From: Ascaris suum
Taxonomy: Eukaryota > Nematoda > Chromadorea > Rhabditida > Ascarididae
DNA: 64,000 nucleotides
Direction: 5' to 3'
Assembly: GCA_013433145.1 (NCBI GenBank)
Contig: CM024189.1
Span: forward strand, 9,726,001-9,790,000
The notes beneath the pieces are model-generated. The model made no database searches and was not told where the DNA came from. It was given only the letters and a program-made list of their open reading frames with translations. The position numbers and the translations under genes are program-made. This document shows, piece after piece, positions 1-10,989 of this stretch (positions within the stretch are counted from its first letter, which is position 1; each line of letters starts with the position of its first letter).

Positions 1-503
1 TTTTATAAATAGGTTATTTTCACCCTTAATCTTCCATAATTATTTTACTGCATGCTTGTGCGAATTCCCTCTTTCCCGTTCATTTCTCATGTAAGGGTTC
101 CGTTTCCAGCTGTCACTTATTCTAATTATTAAAGGTGAGATCCAGCCAGTGAAGCGATTATTTTGTTTTATTTTCCTTTTACTTTTGACCTTTTACTTTT
201 GTTATTTGAATTAGTGAGATCCTTTTACTTTTCGAGCCTTATTTTATAAATAGGTTATTTTCACCCTTAATCTTCCATAATTATTTTACTGCATGCTTGT
301 GCGAATTCCCTCTTTCCCGTTCATTTCTCATGTAAGGGTTCCGTTTCCAGCTGTCACTTATTCTAATTATTAAAGGTGAGATCCAGCCAGTGAAGCGATT
401 ATTTTGTTTTATTTTCCTTTTACTTTTGACCCTTTTACTTTTGTTATTTGAATTAGTGAGATCCTTTTACTTTTCGAGCCTTGTTTTATAAATAGGTTAT
501 TTT
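1..503. repeat. 241-bp tandem repeat, about two copies, cut by window edge
   Basis: A unit beginning TTTTATAAATAGG starts at 1, again at 242 and again at 484. The first two copies (241 and 242 bp) are almost identical and differ by one inserted C in the T-rich tail near 431. The third copy stops after about 20 bases. No coding potential was seen. The array probably continues left of the window. A minisatellite or satellite is the simplest reading; family unknown. Confidence 0.9.
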
Positions 504-1613
504 TTAATTAGTAAGTCAGATATCATAGTTATTTGTCTTGGAAGTACGTGCTTTACTGTAGGTCGTTTTATTTTATGGAAGCACGGGTACGTTCATGAGG
601 CAACGTATTACTCTTAAGAAACACCGTCCTTTTCCGAGATCGAAACGAAAAAGATGACCACCTCATGCTTTCGTTGAATCACCACCGCCACAGTATCACG
701 TGTTTTTTGTTTTGTTTTGTTTTTTTTTTTTTCAAATGCAGTGCATAAGGGCTTCAAAAACATATCGTTGCGATATGCGTTTAGCCACTCAAAAAACTTC
801 AAAAATTTCAGTGACTTATTTAGAAGGCGTTATTCCAATGATTTCGACTATCTATCTATGTTGGCCTCATTCAGTAGATAGACCCAAATGTGGCCAGTGT
901 TTACCAAAATGTGACGCTAACTATGAGAGTGCTGCAAAAGCGCGCCTTAAACACTCCTAACTCGCTGCAGAAATTTTTCCTTCGTTTCGTATCTCTCCTG
1001 GTCCTTGCTTTGTATTTCCTTTTCTGTTTTATTTGTTTCTTTTTGTTTTCCTCCTACTTTCCATTTCTGAATTTCCTATTGCCTCCCTCTGAGAAGTACT
1101 GTTTTCTGCTCTTTTTTTTGCAGCTTACGTCTTTTCGCGATTTTCGTTCGTTATCGCTGAATGAGCAACTTCTTAGTGCTGTCAACTGAATAACGTGTTT
1201 CAGTTTGCGCGAAAGGTGATCACTTCGTTGAAGATCGCGTGTTGGAGCATTCTTTGGGTCAGTAAGGGGAGCTCTATCGCGAGGTCCGCTCAGTAGTCTT
1301 TTTCGCATAGAAGGCTTTGAGAACGACGCGATCGCTTTGTTTATGATGGATGCAAGTGTGAATGTTTCAAGTGCAAGCGATGCGCAGGTTGCAGTGCGTT
1401 TCCAGTCGTCACGTTTGCTTTATGAAGTTTCATGTATTTACAATTAGGAACTATGCACTTTTTTCATTGCTTTTAAAGTTCCCTTGAATTTATGGGTGGG
1501 GAATGCGTTGTTTTCTCCCAAAACGCATAAATTCAAACCATAATCGGATAGCCTTTTCCCTCTTTAGGAAAGGGGGAAGGGAAGGGAGTCGCACAGAGAC
1601 TGGGGACGAGTGA
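504..1613. other. No gene recognised
   Basis: AT-rich sequence with T tracts near 700-735 and 1010-1125. Short open frames occur on both strands, but none shows a recognised motif or paired splice sites. Confidence 0.4.
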
Positions 1614-1805
1614 AAAAAGCATAGCCATGCCGAGAGAGATAAAACACCTGAAGTCGCAGAGAAGGATACGATTTACTCAGTGGAATATGCAAGCTGCCAG
1701 GTTTCACTCCTAGTTGTGAATGTGACTCGTGTAGCTGGGGACTACCCGCCTAAGTGTCACATAAGCAGTCGAATGTGGTTCTGGCTAAGCTTGCTGAAGC
1801 GATAG
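1614..1805 (+). pseudogene. Ig-domain-like fragment upstream of the RanBPM homologue
   Basis: An open frame from 1614 to the TAG at 1803-1805 contains SLLVVNVTRVAGDY followed by PPKC at about 1700-1760. This matches the E-F strands of an I-set Ig domain (L-x-V-x-nV-x-x-x-aGdY-x-C), except that Cys is displaced by one residue. No clear donor follows and the frame runs into a stop. It may be a stranded exon of the same multi-Ig gene found from 8.77 kb, which would place the RanBPM homologue inside an intron of that gene, or it may be a separate remnant. The assignment rests on one motif. Confidence 0.4.
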
Positions 1806-2086
1806 CTACTCTTTATAAGGAAGATTCATGTAAGCAACTCAGGTCTTGCTTTAAATTTGCGCGAATTTTCCGCGGGACTTGTGCCCCGATTCTGTCAGCG
1901 CATGCTTTCAGCTACTGTTCTAAGTAGCATTCGGATTTTTTGTTTGAAGAGTTGTCGCTCAGAACTAAGCGAAGAGGTGACAATAGTGCGCAATTTCGTT
2001 CGACTTGTTTCATTGTTCTGCCAACTGTGCAAGTCGATTGTTTCATTTGCCAACAGCAAATTGATTTGTAGAGGTCGAATGAAGGT

Positions 2087-2232
2087 ATGAATGAAGCGGA
2101 CGCGGATTCAATGGAAAGTGCGAAAAATGCTTCGCATGGCCATCAGACTTCTGAGTTTATGTTCAGCTCGAGTGCCAAAGATAAGGATGTGTGAACGCCT
2201 CAAGAAGCTCTACCCTTACGTCGACCAAGAGG
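2087..2232 (+). pseudogene. RANBP9/10: RanBPM homologue, exon 1 (N-terminus)
   Basis: ATG at 2087 opens a frame rich in Asn, Asp, Ser and Ala with strong RNY codon pattern up to AKDKD, then meets TGA at 2192. In the next frame, CERLKKLYPYVDQE (to 2232) matches the RanBPM motif RLKRLYPAVNEE that directly precedes the TPLPRSW motif. A one-base indel near 2185-2190 therefore separates the two halves. The donor would be GAG|GTTATT, a weak site. The start is chosen because it is the first ATG in the coding-like frame; an upstream non-coding exon is possible. Confidence 0.75.
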
Positions 2233-2613
2233 TTATTCTTATTCTGACCAATATTGAGATTTTTTTCGGGAGGGGAGGGGGATGGCTTAATTTTTTCGGC
2301 GTTCATTCGTGATTCACGTTGCACTTGAAGCTTGCTCAGCGCAGAAATATGGACTACTGCAATTCTCATATTTCGAGAGCAATAATATATGGACTAGGTT
2401 TGGCGGTGGGCAGCCGTTACCAACGAAATGGTCAAATCAGCGGTACGGCAGTATTTGAGGCTTCTTGCGACGGCAGTTGTGGGCATCGTATAGAACGGGT
2501 GCATTAGCTTGCAAAATTGTCGTCGTTCCGTCGGTTGTTTAATGCGCTCAAGCCAGATGAAGACGATACCTGCGTTTTGCGTCTAAATAAGTGCGAATTT
2601 GGTTAACTGCAGA

Positions 2614-2700
2614 AAACGCCATTACCACGTTTTTGGAGCGCACAGGACAAGTGCACCTGGCTGCTGATATCGAACGATGCGTTTCGTGTCACCTATAACG
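2614..2700 (+). pseudogene. RANBP9/10: RanBPM homologue, exon 2 (SPRY entry)
   Basis: After an acceptor CTGCAG, the phase 0 frame reads KTPLPRFWSAQDK and then SNDAFRVTYN, ending with one base before GTAAGC (phase 1). This matches the family motif TPLPRSWSPKDK and the following first SPRY strand (NNLRVHYKG). No lesion is seen in this exon. Another coding-like stretch (RRLFNALKPDEDD, 2527-2570) lies just upstream in the same frame but is cut off by a TAA before the acceptor; it may be chance. Confidence 0.8.
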
Positions 2701-4120
2701 GTAAGCTTTTTTATTCACTGGCTGAGGTACCTATACACGTAAGGATTGTTTTTTGTCTTTGTTAGCATCGCATTGAGCATTAAATTAAAACGATGAGGTC
2801 ATGGTTTTTATGCTGTGGTGTGGGGTTTGGATAAACCACTGCATTATATATGGTCACCGCTGTCACACCAAGAAATGGGTACATGTGTATCCAAGATCTT
2901 AGTAACGTATTTTCAGCAAATGAATGCGAAGTGCGAAGCCTATTGCAAGTTCCGATTTAGAGGCACCACCTCTTTTCCTCTGTAAAAAGTTTTCTCTTTT
3001 CGCTTACAAGTGCAGAAAATTTGTGTTGCTTCGTTGGGTCAGCGAAACTGAAAATTTCATAAGTGAGTCCATTTCTCCTATTCCATGATCTCTTGGTCAG
3101 ATAAGGGTGTTTTAATGTTCGATTACCATCGTCCTTGGAAACTGTCATCCAGCTACTATCGGCCAAAAAATTCGACTAGATAAGCCCATCAATAACTGTA
3201 ACCTTTGTCACAACTCTATCCAGTTTTTTGCTTATCCCACTAACAACGCTTTCCACAATATTTTGTATTTCACAATGCCTCTCATGGGATTAAGTGCACC
3301 AGTTTGAAACTGCAAGCGTAACATAGTATACAGTGGTTTCTAATGTTTTAAAAAACGGTGCAACACAATACCGCAAAGGACTGCATTTGTTGCTAATATC
3401 GTTAGGAACAATACAGCCGCCTCTTTAAAGGATCAAGCTCAACTGGAATCGTATTTTTGAATTCATTTTAAAGAAATTATATTGTGTCCTTTTACATAGC
3501 ATCTGGAGATTTGATTTATGCTCGTATTTCTTTCACTGTATTCTTTTTATCGACCTCACTTGTTTTAGCAGAAACGACCTTAAGCTTTCTACAAGTCATG
3601 TAGACTATACAGTTTTAGTTTTCTGGTAGGATACTCGCCATTCGCGCAGCACCTCTGTAGAACGTTATGCATTAAGTCGTAAGGGTTGGTGTTTTTCCTG
3701 CTGGTGGTGACGTTTCAACGTGTCCGATTGCAGCTTATCGTAAGTATTTCGGAGAGAGCAGTTTGTGGCAGTTTATAAGCAGCTCGTTCGAGAGGGCTTC
3801 CTGTTGTTGAATTCTCATTTTTACATTCCAAACATTGTTGAATTCTCCTCGAAGTGGTCAATTTGCAGCGCAGTTTGCTCACCTTCATTTTGATAATTGC
3901 CCACCAGGCGAAACTTTCGTTTGCAGGAAGTTTGGCCTACTTAGCTATGTTTTTTTTTAGGTAACCTTTTTTTTTCGTGGAACCTGACATCATTAAAAGT
4001 TTTGTTTTCCATTAGATTTGAGTAGAACATTATATGATTTGCTTTTGGAAGGGCAATCGAATTGATGTGCATGCATTGCAATAAGAATCGTGCCGTTCAG
4101 CGAAGTATTTGAAACGGAAG

Positions 4121-4293
4121 GTGGTTTGTTTCATTTGTTCAACCCGAAGGATGCAGGGGCGGTGCGATCCAATCATCCGATCCCAGTGACGTGTGGCGTC
4201 TTCCGCTTCGAGGTTTAGTTGTTTCGAGCGAGAATGATTGCTGCATTGGTATCGGGTTGTGTGAGTAGAACGTCGACCTCAATCGATTGCCAG
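4121..4293 (+). pseudogene. RANBP9/10: RanBPM homologue, exon 3 (SPRY core, first half)
   Basis: Acceptor GGAAG at 4116-4120, then phase 1 frame with PKDAGAVRSNHPIP followed by TCGVFRFEV, the conserved early SPRY segment (DAASVRATHPIP and CGIYYFEV in animals). One base is missing near 4216. The next frame then reads VVSSEND, CCIGIGL, a TAG at 4266-4268, and NVDLNRLP, matching GYMGIGL and NRLPG. The exon ends CCA G|GTTTGC, phase 1, joining exon 4 as Gly-Trp. So this exon carries one frameshift and one substitution-type stop. Confidence 0.88.
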
Positions 4294-5174
4294 GTTTGCA
4301 AATTTTCGTCCTTTTTTGGTTTTCGTTAATAAAGGTCAGGTGCATTTTAAAAGGATATGAAGTGCACACTCTTCTCTATTAACTTTGGCGTTCTTCACGA
4401 GGAAAGTTCTGCGATGATCTTTTCTGTTTAAAAAAAGAAATCTTCACTGGACGATTGACTGGACGATCTTCGACTCCTATTCTGCAGAATGCTTGGTTTG
4501 TTTGCAATGTATAGTCGCCGTTTCGAATCGTTTGGATTTAAATCGTTTTACGGATGCCACGTTTAGCTGATCGCAGTAGTACTACAGTAGTGGAAGTCAG
4601 CTTATAAAATGGTGCCTTATTTCTTGGAATCGATGATATGGGAAGTGAAGGTATATAGCATCGAGAAAGCAAGGCGAATATTCGCATACCTTCAAGAAGC
4701 CAGTCGGAAGAATGATTTGAAAAGCTATACTGCCTCACTGTAGGTCTGATTTAAGTGCTGTCTGTTTTGAACTGTACTAGCCTAGACTGTTATCTTTGAG
4801 AACTTTTGCGTATTGTTTTGCCCAGATCTCGTCACGTGTTACATATTAGACAGTATAGTATATTTCGGAGTTTTTATGATGTTAAGAAATAACTAGGACT
4901 CCAATGCGCTCGGCACACTTAAATTCGGAGTGATGATTCACATCTCAAGGGCCGAAGTTTTTGATATTAATCCAGTAGGTACACACCACTGCATTGTGAT
5001 GTAGTTTGAATATAATTGATGCGCTGCAGGAATTTATTGCAACAATTATTAGTAATTTACGTGAACTTTGCAGAAGCTTAGGAATTAAATGTGCTCGATT
5101 CTGCACCTTTTTTTTTTCAAATGGTTGTTCTTGTTTTGCTGTCGTAATAAGTGTTTCACCAAATTTTAATTTAG

Positions 5175-5341
5175 GATGGGGCAAGTGCTCTTATGGTTAT
5201 CATGGTGATGATGGTAACTTTTTTTGCTCGTCTGGTAGTGGCAGTCCGTATGGACGAACATTCTCGTCGAACGACACGATTGGATGTGGGATCAATCTTG
5301 TTTCGAAATCTATTTTCTCACGAAAAATGGAATAAACTTGG
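5175..5341 (+). pseudogene. RANBP9/10: RanBPM homologue, exon 4 (SPRY hallmark)
   Basis: Acceptor AATTTAG, then GWGKCSYGYHGDDG, FFCSSGSGSPYG, TFSSNDTIGCGINL. These are near-identical to the RanBPM hallmark SYGYHGDDG, FCSSGTGQPYG, TFTTGDVIGC. Near 5318 one base is missing. The next frame gives TKNGINLG (family: FYTKNGHSLG), running to donor G|GTGAGT in phase 1. Without that base the frame ends at a TAA 12 codons early. This is the strongest single piece of homology in the window. Confidence 0.93.
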
Positions 5342-6356
5342 GTGAGTAATACGCATTTACCGCCGCCGTTTAATGTGTAAATGGCATTAACGCTTGCGCT
5401 ATCTTCAAAAAGCAGCGTGACGAAGTAGCGTTTGCCTTATGAGTGGGAGGGCATCAAATTTATGAAATTAGGAGTTCGAGTGCAGATCTAGACTTCGTGG
5501 TATTTCTTGCACTGTTTTTTTGCTTACGACCGTTGCTACACCGAGTTGAACGGTTTTTAGAAACCTCTGTAAACTTTTCTTTTGGGAACGTAGCACGTAA
5601 AACTTTGTAAACTTTTCTTCGTACCTGTAAAGCTGAACGGTTTTTCTTTGCTTTAAAGTCGAATGCCCCATTGTGGCAAATGCGCGACTGAGTTATATAG
5701 AAGCAGACAGTCTTTAACAGAATTTGCTACTGTACTGCGAAGAAGGTATGTGCACTTGGGAGACGCTAAGGAGTTTATATTCGAGGGAACACAACAAGTT
5801 TTCTTTTTCTTCCGGGAGGTCTCTTCGTTCGTTTTCTAGCTTGGTTGTTTGCTTTCCAATAAGGCCTCTTGCTAAGTGGGTGCAATGCTATGGTGGATCA
5901 GTTGTTGCGCACTCTCAAAGAGAATAATGAAGCCGCTGTGTTTACTAAAAACTCTTGTTCTAATGCAGACAATGGTGCATAGTTTATTTGGACGACATTG
6001 CAGGTGATGTTCGAATTTTTGTTGTTTTCCTCCATATATAAGCTCTAAGGGGAAAGATAATATGAATGAGTAAGACGTTCATTTTGAGCGTGTGGGAGGA
6101 TGCTTAATGAAGACAATCACGTTTCTTTTTTCCTTTCTTTCCGCCTTCAAAGTTTTCTGATCTGGACAGATGTAATGTTTCTGTGCCAATATGGGTGGGT
6201 GCCCTTCGTTACACTGCAGATTTTCGGCTACTAATTTCGTCGTCGAGTGGGAAGTTTTTTCGCTGAAGTAGGGTGTATCACGAAGTAGGTGTTGTGTGAG
6301 ATTTGCTCAAAGGACGGTAAAGAACGAGTATTGCAAACGGGCTAAATGTTTTTAAG

Positions 6357-6488
6357 ATACGGCTATCAATGGACTAGCCAGTGTTATTGACTTATATCCC
6401 ATGATCGGACTTCCAGAAGCACGGAGAAATTCTTGAAACGAACCTCGGCCAGAAACCTTTTATTTACGACATCGAGCAAGATATTCAG
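6357..6488 (+). pseudogene. RANBP9/10: RanBPM homologue, exon 5 (end of SPRY)
   Basis: Acceptor TTTTTAAG, phase 1. The frame reads LYPMIGL (family: LYPTVGL), then an extra C at about 6413 shifts it. The next frame gives KHGEILETNLGQKPFIYDIE (family: GEVVDANFGQHPFVFDIE), ending ATT CAG|GTATGT in phase 0. The donor is a good consensus. Both halves match the end of the SPRY domain and the linker to LisH. Confidence 0.85.
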
Positions 6489-8004
6489 GTATGTTTCATT
6501 TGCTCTTCTATGGGTTTTTTCGTTTCCCACTTATGGCAGTACGCGAGCTACCCTCCTCCCCAGGCTTCTCTCTCCTCCCACCGCGCCTGTATTGGGAATG
6601 GGGAGCATAATATGTGTCCAAATTCGCAAAAGGAGGAACCTTTCGCTGAAAGTTAATATGAAAAGGAGGGAAAAAAACAGACAAAATTGGTGAAAAATTG
6701 TAAAAGAAAAGGGGACAGGCACTATTCATCTGTTAAAAGAGTAATCCAATGGCTCTCTGCGTACTGTTCTCCAAGTCGCATGCAGAATATTTTTTCTTCT
6801 GCACGGTATATGGAAGCACGACTAGACTAGATGATGTTTGTTCACTGTCTCCTCTGAAATTCCTGTGAAAATTTCTCTCGTATTGCATGTGCGACCTCAT
6901 AGTTCCTTTCAAGTGTTCTTGATCAGTGCGCCACTAGCACTTCATTCCCGCCGCTGTAACTGATAGCTACATTTTCTGGTCTTAATACAGCATATAGGAT
7001 GCTGCTCAATCGCTGGACTAGTAAACTCGGGGTCGTTTCGCTTTCTTAGCGCTTTTGTAAGATCTGATAGACCCAGACTAATAAACAAGCTCATATGACT
7101 CAGTTTATTTATAAACAACCCTTGAAGCATTACCATTGTGCTCATTCACAGCATTTGTTGCATTTTATAGCCATCCGTATGTCGAAGATTCAGAGTAAGC
7201 AGTGAACAAGCCTAATTAAAAACTGCTTTTCACGATACATGTTGCATATGAGGAAAATATTTTATTAGCGGGAGAAAAACGTTATGCACAGCAAACGAAT
7301 CAAGGATAATAAGTGCATAAAGTCAAAGTGTTTTTTATGCACTGCTCATAAAGAATGACCTATTTTCTATTTGCTACATGTGTACTAAATTAAATATTGA
7401 CCATTTTTAAGCATAGGTAGACTTACTCGACTAAGTTTTAAGTGAGGTTTCGTAAAGGGTTTGCTTCTGCTATTTCTCCCTTGGATTTTGTTTGAAAATT
7501 TTATATATCATTGCCCTCGCTCCCTCGCCTACCCTTATAATTCGCGAAAGTTGGAGCAGACACCTCGAAAAAGAGGGAGTGGCCAGAGCGACTTGTTCTT
7601 GTGGTGATTTTTCGGGGGCGGAGGAGAAAGCGCATACTTTTCTAGGTTTTTTACTTGATAAGTATAAGTATGTATAGACTGTAGTTTTCAATCACGCCAG
7701 AGGGCTTTTTTGGGATGTGCTGACAGATGAATCCAAGTTCAAAAAAGCTTTGTTGAGAAAGAGGTCGATATTTTTTAACCTTTTTCTCATTTTACTGCTA
7801 ATTTTCTTCTCCCATTATCCGGACCCATTAGATCTCTCAGCTGACAATCGGAAGATGAAAAGAGCCTCTGGGGGAAAAAGCATTTTTTGTCTTATTTCTT
7901 CCTCAGTCTTCCTTAGTAAAGAGTGATCCCTATGATGTTTTTTCGGTTGCGGTGATGGTCACATTCGATCACGGCGGTCGACGGATCGAATTTTCCTAAT
8001 TGAA

Positions 8005-8109
8005 GGATTGCCTCTCGAACAACTGATAATAAATGTTGTCATTAGAAGGCAGAATGAGATCAAAAAGAAAATTGCTGCGCGACTATCAAACATAAATTTG
8101 ACGATCAAT
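8005..8109 (+). pseudogene. RANBP9/10: RanBPM homologue, possible LisH-CTLH exon
   Basis: The frame LPLEQLIINVVIRRQ followed by NEIKKKIAARLSN resembles the RanBPM segment [21 protein letters not shown] at the start of CTLH. The residues in common are L-E-x-L, I-x-x-(R)Q, I-x-K and A-x-R. Splice borders are not obvious, and the LisH part that should precede it was not found. A coding-like stretch at about 7540-7640 (HLEKEGVARA) could be a LisH remnant, but this is weak. Confidence 0.42.
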
Positions 8110-8121
8110 TTTTTTTTTCAG

Positions 8122-8199
8122 CGTTATTATCGTTATCGTGTGTTATCTCGTCGTTCGTTCGTTCGTTGTCGTCTTGTGGCGCAGTCAGTTTATCATCAA
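8122..8199 (+). pseudogene. RANBP9/10: RanBPM homologue, possible CTLH exon
   Basis: A strong acceptor (T tract plus CAG at 8119-8121) is followed by 26 open codons ending CAA|GTGAAG, phase 0 to 0. The peptide aligns without gaps to the 26-residue CTLH segment starting QLYPSLLERNP. Tyr3, Val19 and Gln21 are conserved and hydrophobic positions match elsewhere. Identity is low, so the call depends on position after exon 5 and on exon length. CGTT repeats at 8152-8168 add noise. Confidence 0.38.
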
Positions 8200-8765
8200 G
8201 TGAAGGTTAATAATTTAGTGGATTTTTTTGTTTGATTTCTTGTTGGCGATTTTTTTTTTTCAATATTGTGGTTTTGCAGATTTATTGGTGCGTTTTTCTT
8301 ATTTAACTGCAAACAAAAGCATTTATAGGTTCTGTTTGTTTATTTATTTATTTTTTATTATTAGAGAAAGGTTATGATATATAGGCTGACTATTGATTTA
8401 TAAAAATATGAGCACCGCTCTGTAGCATTATTTCTTTATTATGCTATTTTTCACGTTTCTGCTCGTTATTCCTGACTTTTTTTATTTGATAGATTTACAC
8501 AGTAAAAACCATATTTCTGCTTCATTATTATCTCCAGTAGATCAGAAAATGCTTCCACAGAAAAGTGTTTGCGATTGCGAAATTCAAGTGGCAATCTTTT
8601 GTTGCATAGCAGAGAGGTGATGAGTGTAACTCCTATTCTAGACGAAAGTCTTTCGTGCTCAAAGTGGCAGCATTTAAAGCAGTTATTGCAACTACATCGT
8701 TATGCCAGGAAGCGTTTTCTTAGGGCGCTGTTTGCGTTCCTTTGACAATCGAAATGAACTTGTAG

Positions 8766-8891
8766 AGCCAACACTGCAAATAACATCAATCGGGAATGAA
8801 TCGGTGGCAGTGGGGATGTCGGCATTTCTTTGTTGCACAGCACAAACTCAGCATCCTAGCATTCAATGGACAGCGGAACCTCAATTGAATG
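8766..8891 (+). pseudogene. Ig exon: A to C strands, open, copy 1 of duplicated exon
   Basis: Acceptor TTGTAG, then EPTLQITSIGNESVAVGM and LCC with SIQW 13 residues on, ending AAT G|GTTCGT. It is exactly 42 codons, phase 1 to 1, with no stop. The V-x-V-G...L-x-C...P-S-I-x-W pattern is a classic Ig first half. A second copy lies at 35,782-35,909 with a stop after the Cys. Confidence 0.75.
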
Positions 8892-9020
8892 GTTCGTACA
8901 AATATTTCCGATGCTTTTTAGTAGGGCATTTAATAAATGTGTTCTAGTAGGGTATTTAATCACTTGCTCTTTTATAAGCGTCTTCTCAAAAAATGCATTT
9001 CAAACGTATTCAAAAATCAG

Positions 9021-9180
9021 AAATGAGATTTGATCAGAACGTTTATATCCAAACGGAAGAGACATTTAGGATGATCTCAACATGTCGACTCGACAGGATG
9101 CTGGTGGATACCGATGTCGAGTACAAACAGGTGGTGTTAGAGCAGAGGCAACCATATTCTTCAAGATACTTGAAATGCCT
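9021..9180 (+). pseudogene. Ig exon: D to G strands, frameshifted
   Basis: From acceptor ATCAG (9016-9020) the phase 1 frame gives MRFDQNVYIQTEETFRM. One base is missing near 9077. The next frame reads NMSTRQDAGGYRCRVQTGG and AEATIFFKIL, the E-F-G strands with the DAGxYxC core. Joined to 8766-8891 the two exons would cover one whole Ig domain. The 3' splice border is unclear; the shifted frame meets TAG at 9181. Confidence 0.7.
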
Positions 9181-9345
9181 TAGACGTCAGTTTACCTAAC
9201 GTGATAGCTCTTCATTCGTAGATAGTCGTTCAATATTTCGTGCTATGGTAGAGTTGTGCATTTACACGGACTTTTTCTTCTAACCTAATACGAAAGCTGT
9301 TGAGAGTTACACATGAGAAATAATTCAAGGTCTTGAGTGTTAAGC

Positions 9346-9346
<1 letters not shown>

Positions 9347-9419
<73 letters not shown>
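9347..9419. repeat. (TA)n microsatellite
   Basis: Uninterrupted TA dinucleotides over about 73 bp. It can form a cruciform or slipped structure. It lies in the intron after the first Ig domain. Confidence 0.98.
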
Positions 9420-9422
<3 letters not shown>

Positions 9423-9753
9423 TATGCAACGCTGTTGCTTCTTCGTCATAGTTCTACAATACCTCCATCTTCGGATTTATTTATACTTTTAATACATTTG
9501 ATCACTAGGAGGAAGGCCAGTCGATGTTTCTTAAATACATTCTAATCTTCGAGTCGGTTAAAAAATTGAAAACTATCTGATCCATTAGAACTCTAATTCG
9601 AACTTCATTCAGAGAAAAGAAAACTGATCTAATGAAGTAAGTTTATTTTGCTGTCAATAACTGCAAGGCTTTATTCAAAGAATTGAGCTTTTTATAGTAT
9701 ATGAAGATAGAAAGCATACATGCTGTGTTACTATAATCGTGAAGTAATTGAAG

Positions 9754-9939
9754 GCATGTGGCACCCATGAGAGAGGAAAAGATCCAAACCGACTATACCG
9801 CTTTATGCTTGACGCGAATTTGCATGCTGTTCACATGGATCCGGAACTGATCGTCACTGCAACACGAGCGTTAAATCGGCGACCGACATATTTGCGCTGT
9901 ATTGAAGAATACGATTTCGATCCAGATTCTGCATTACCC
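9754..9939 (+). pseudogene. Possible Ig A-B half exon
   Basis: 62 open codons follow TTGAAG and end TTA CCC|GTAGTG (phase 0 to 0). The last third reads RRPTYLRCIEEYDF then DPDSALP, resembling the B strand (x-x-L-x-C) and the B-C turn ending at P, as in the exon at 42,630-42,733 (also phase 0). The first two thirds are not recognisable. RNY codon pattern is fair. Confidence 0.4.
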
Positions 9940-10039
9940 GTAGTGTTAGTTAAGAGTTTTTTTAAAATATTTATATCGATTTTAATACATGGCATGAATG
10001 TTTCTACTTATCCTTCCTATTTTTCTCTAATCTTTCATT

Positions 10040-10773
10040 TATATTAACATTTATAAATATATATTTTTATTCATGATTTATAACTACTTTTACAGATATG
10101 TTTATTTATTTAATAATTTGTATTTATCTTTACCTTTACGTTTATATCAACATTTATATTTACGTTTAAAGTCACATTTATATGTAATTTATATTTATCC
10201 ATAATTTAAACTTATCTTCGTATTTATTTGGATATTTATATTTATATTTGTGAACATATTTGTGTTTGTGTTTCCATTTACATTAATATTTATATTTACA
10301 TTTGCATTTATCTTTCCGCTTTTATTTTTTCACGTTTATGTTTATGATTAAGTTTATATTTATGCTTATACGTATGAATATCTGTATATATCTAAATGCT
10401 TAACTTCCTATTTATATGCCTAAGTTTACTTACATTTATATGTATGTTTATGCTTTATATTTATATGTACTTATATTTATGTGTTATGTTTGATATCAAG
10501 ATTTATATTTACTTTCATATTTGTATTTATATTTATGGTTTTGCTTATACTAATATTCATATTTTTATTTATAATTCACGTTTAATTTTTTATATATTTA
10601 TATTTATATCTATATCTATATTTGTAAATTATATTTATCCATCTGTTTATATTTATACTAATATTGGTACTGTTTCTATAGTTGTAATTTGCGTTTATTT
10701 TTATCTTTGTATTTATCTTTATAATTAGCTATATTTTCATTTATGCTTATATTTGAATGATATTTCTATCTTA

Positions 10774-10872
<99 letters not shown>

Positions 10873-10948
10873 TTTATTTTGGTGTTCATACTTTTATTTA
10901 TACCTAGATTTTTTTTGTATTATTTTATATTTATATATTTAAATTTTT

Positions 10949-10989
<41 letters not shown>

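Larger units (their letters stand above)
2087..8199 (+). pseudogene. RANBP9/10: RanBPM (RanBP9/RanBP10-type, Gid1) homologue, disrupted
   Basis: RanBPM is a scaffold and substrate-linked subunit of the CTLH (GID) E3 ubiquitin ligase, with SPRY, LisH, CTLH and CRA domains. Five exons in the correct order reproduce the N-terminal motif and the whole SPRY domain: RLKKLYP, TPLPRFW, HPIP-x-x-CG, the run IGIGL then NRLPG-W, SYGYHGDDG, and LGQKPF. Adjacent SPRY exons join in compatible phase 1. Two later exons fit the CTLH region. The LisH segment and CRA domain were not found with confidence. Exons 1, 3, 4 and 5 each carry a single-base frameshift, and exon 3 also has an in-frame TAG at 4266-4268. 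So the copy is either a pseudogene or a real gene in unpolished sequence. It lies on the same strand as, and just before, the multi-Ig gene. Confidence 0.85.

Noticed and set aside
1054..1308. 84-codon basic minus-strand frame
   Set aside because: No motif or splice signal; likely chance.
7540..7640. HLEKEGVARA as a LisH motif of the RanBPM homologue
   Set aside because: Only a few matching positions, and the conserved Gly-Tyr and Thr-Ala pair are absent.
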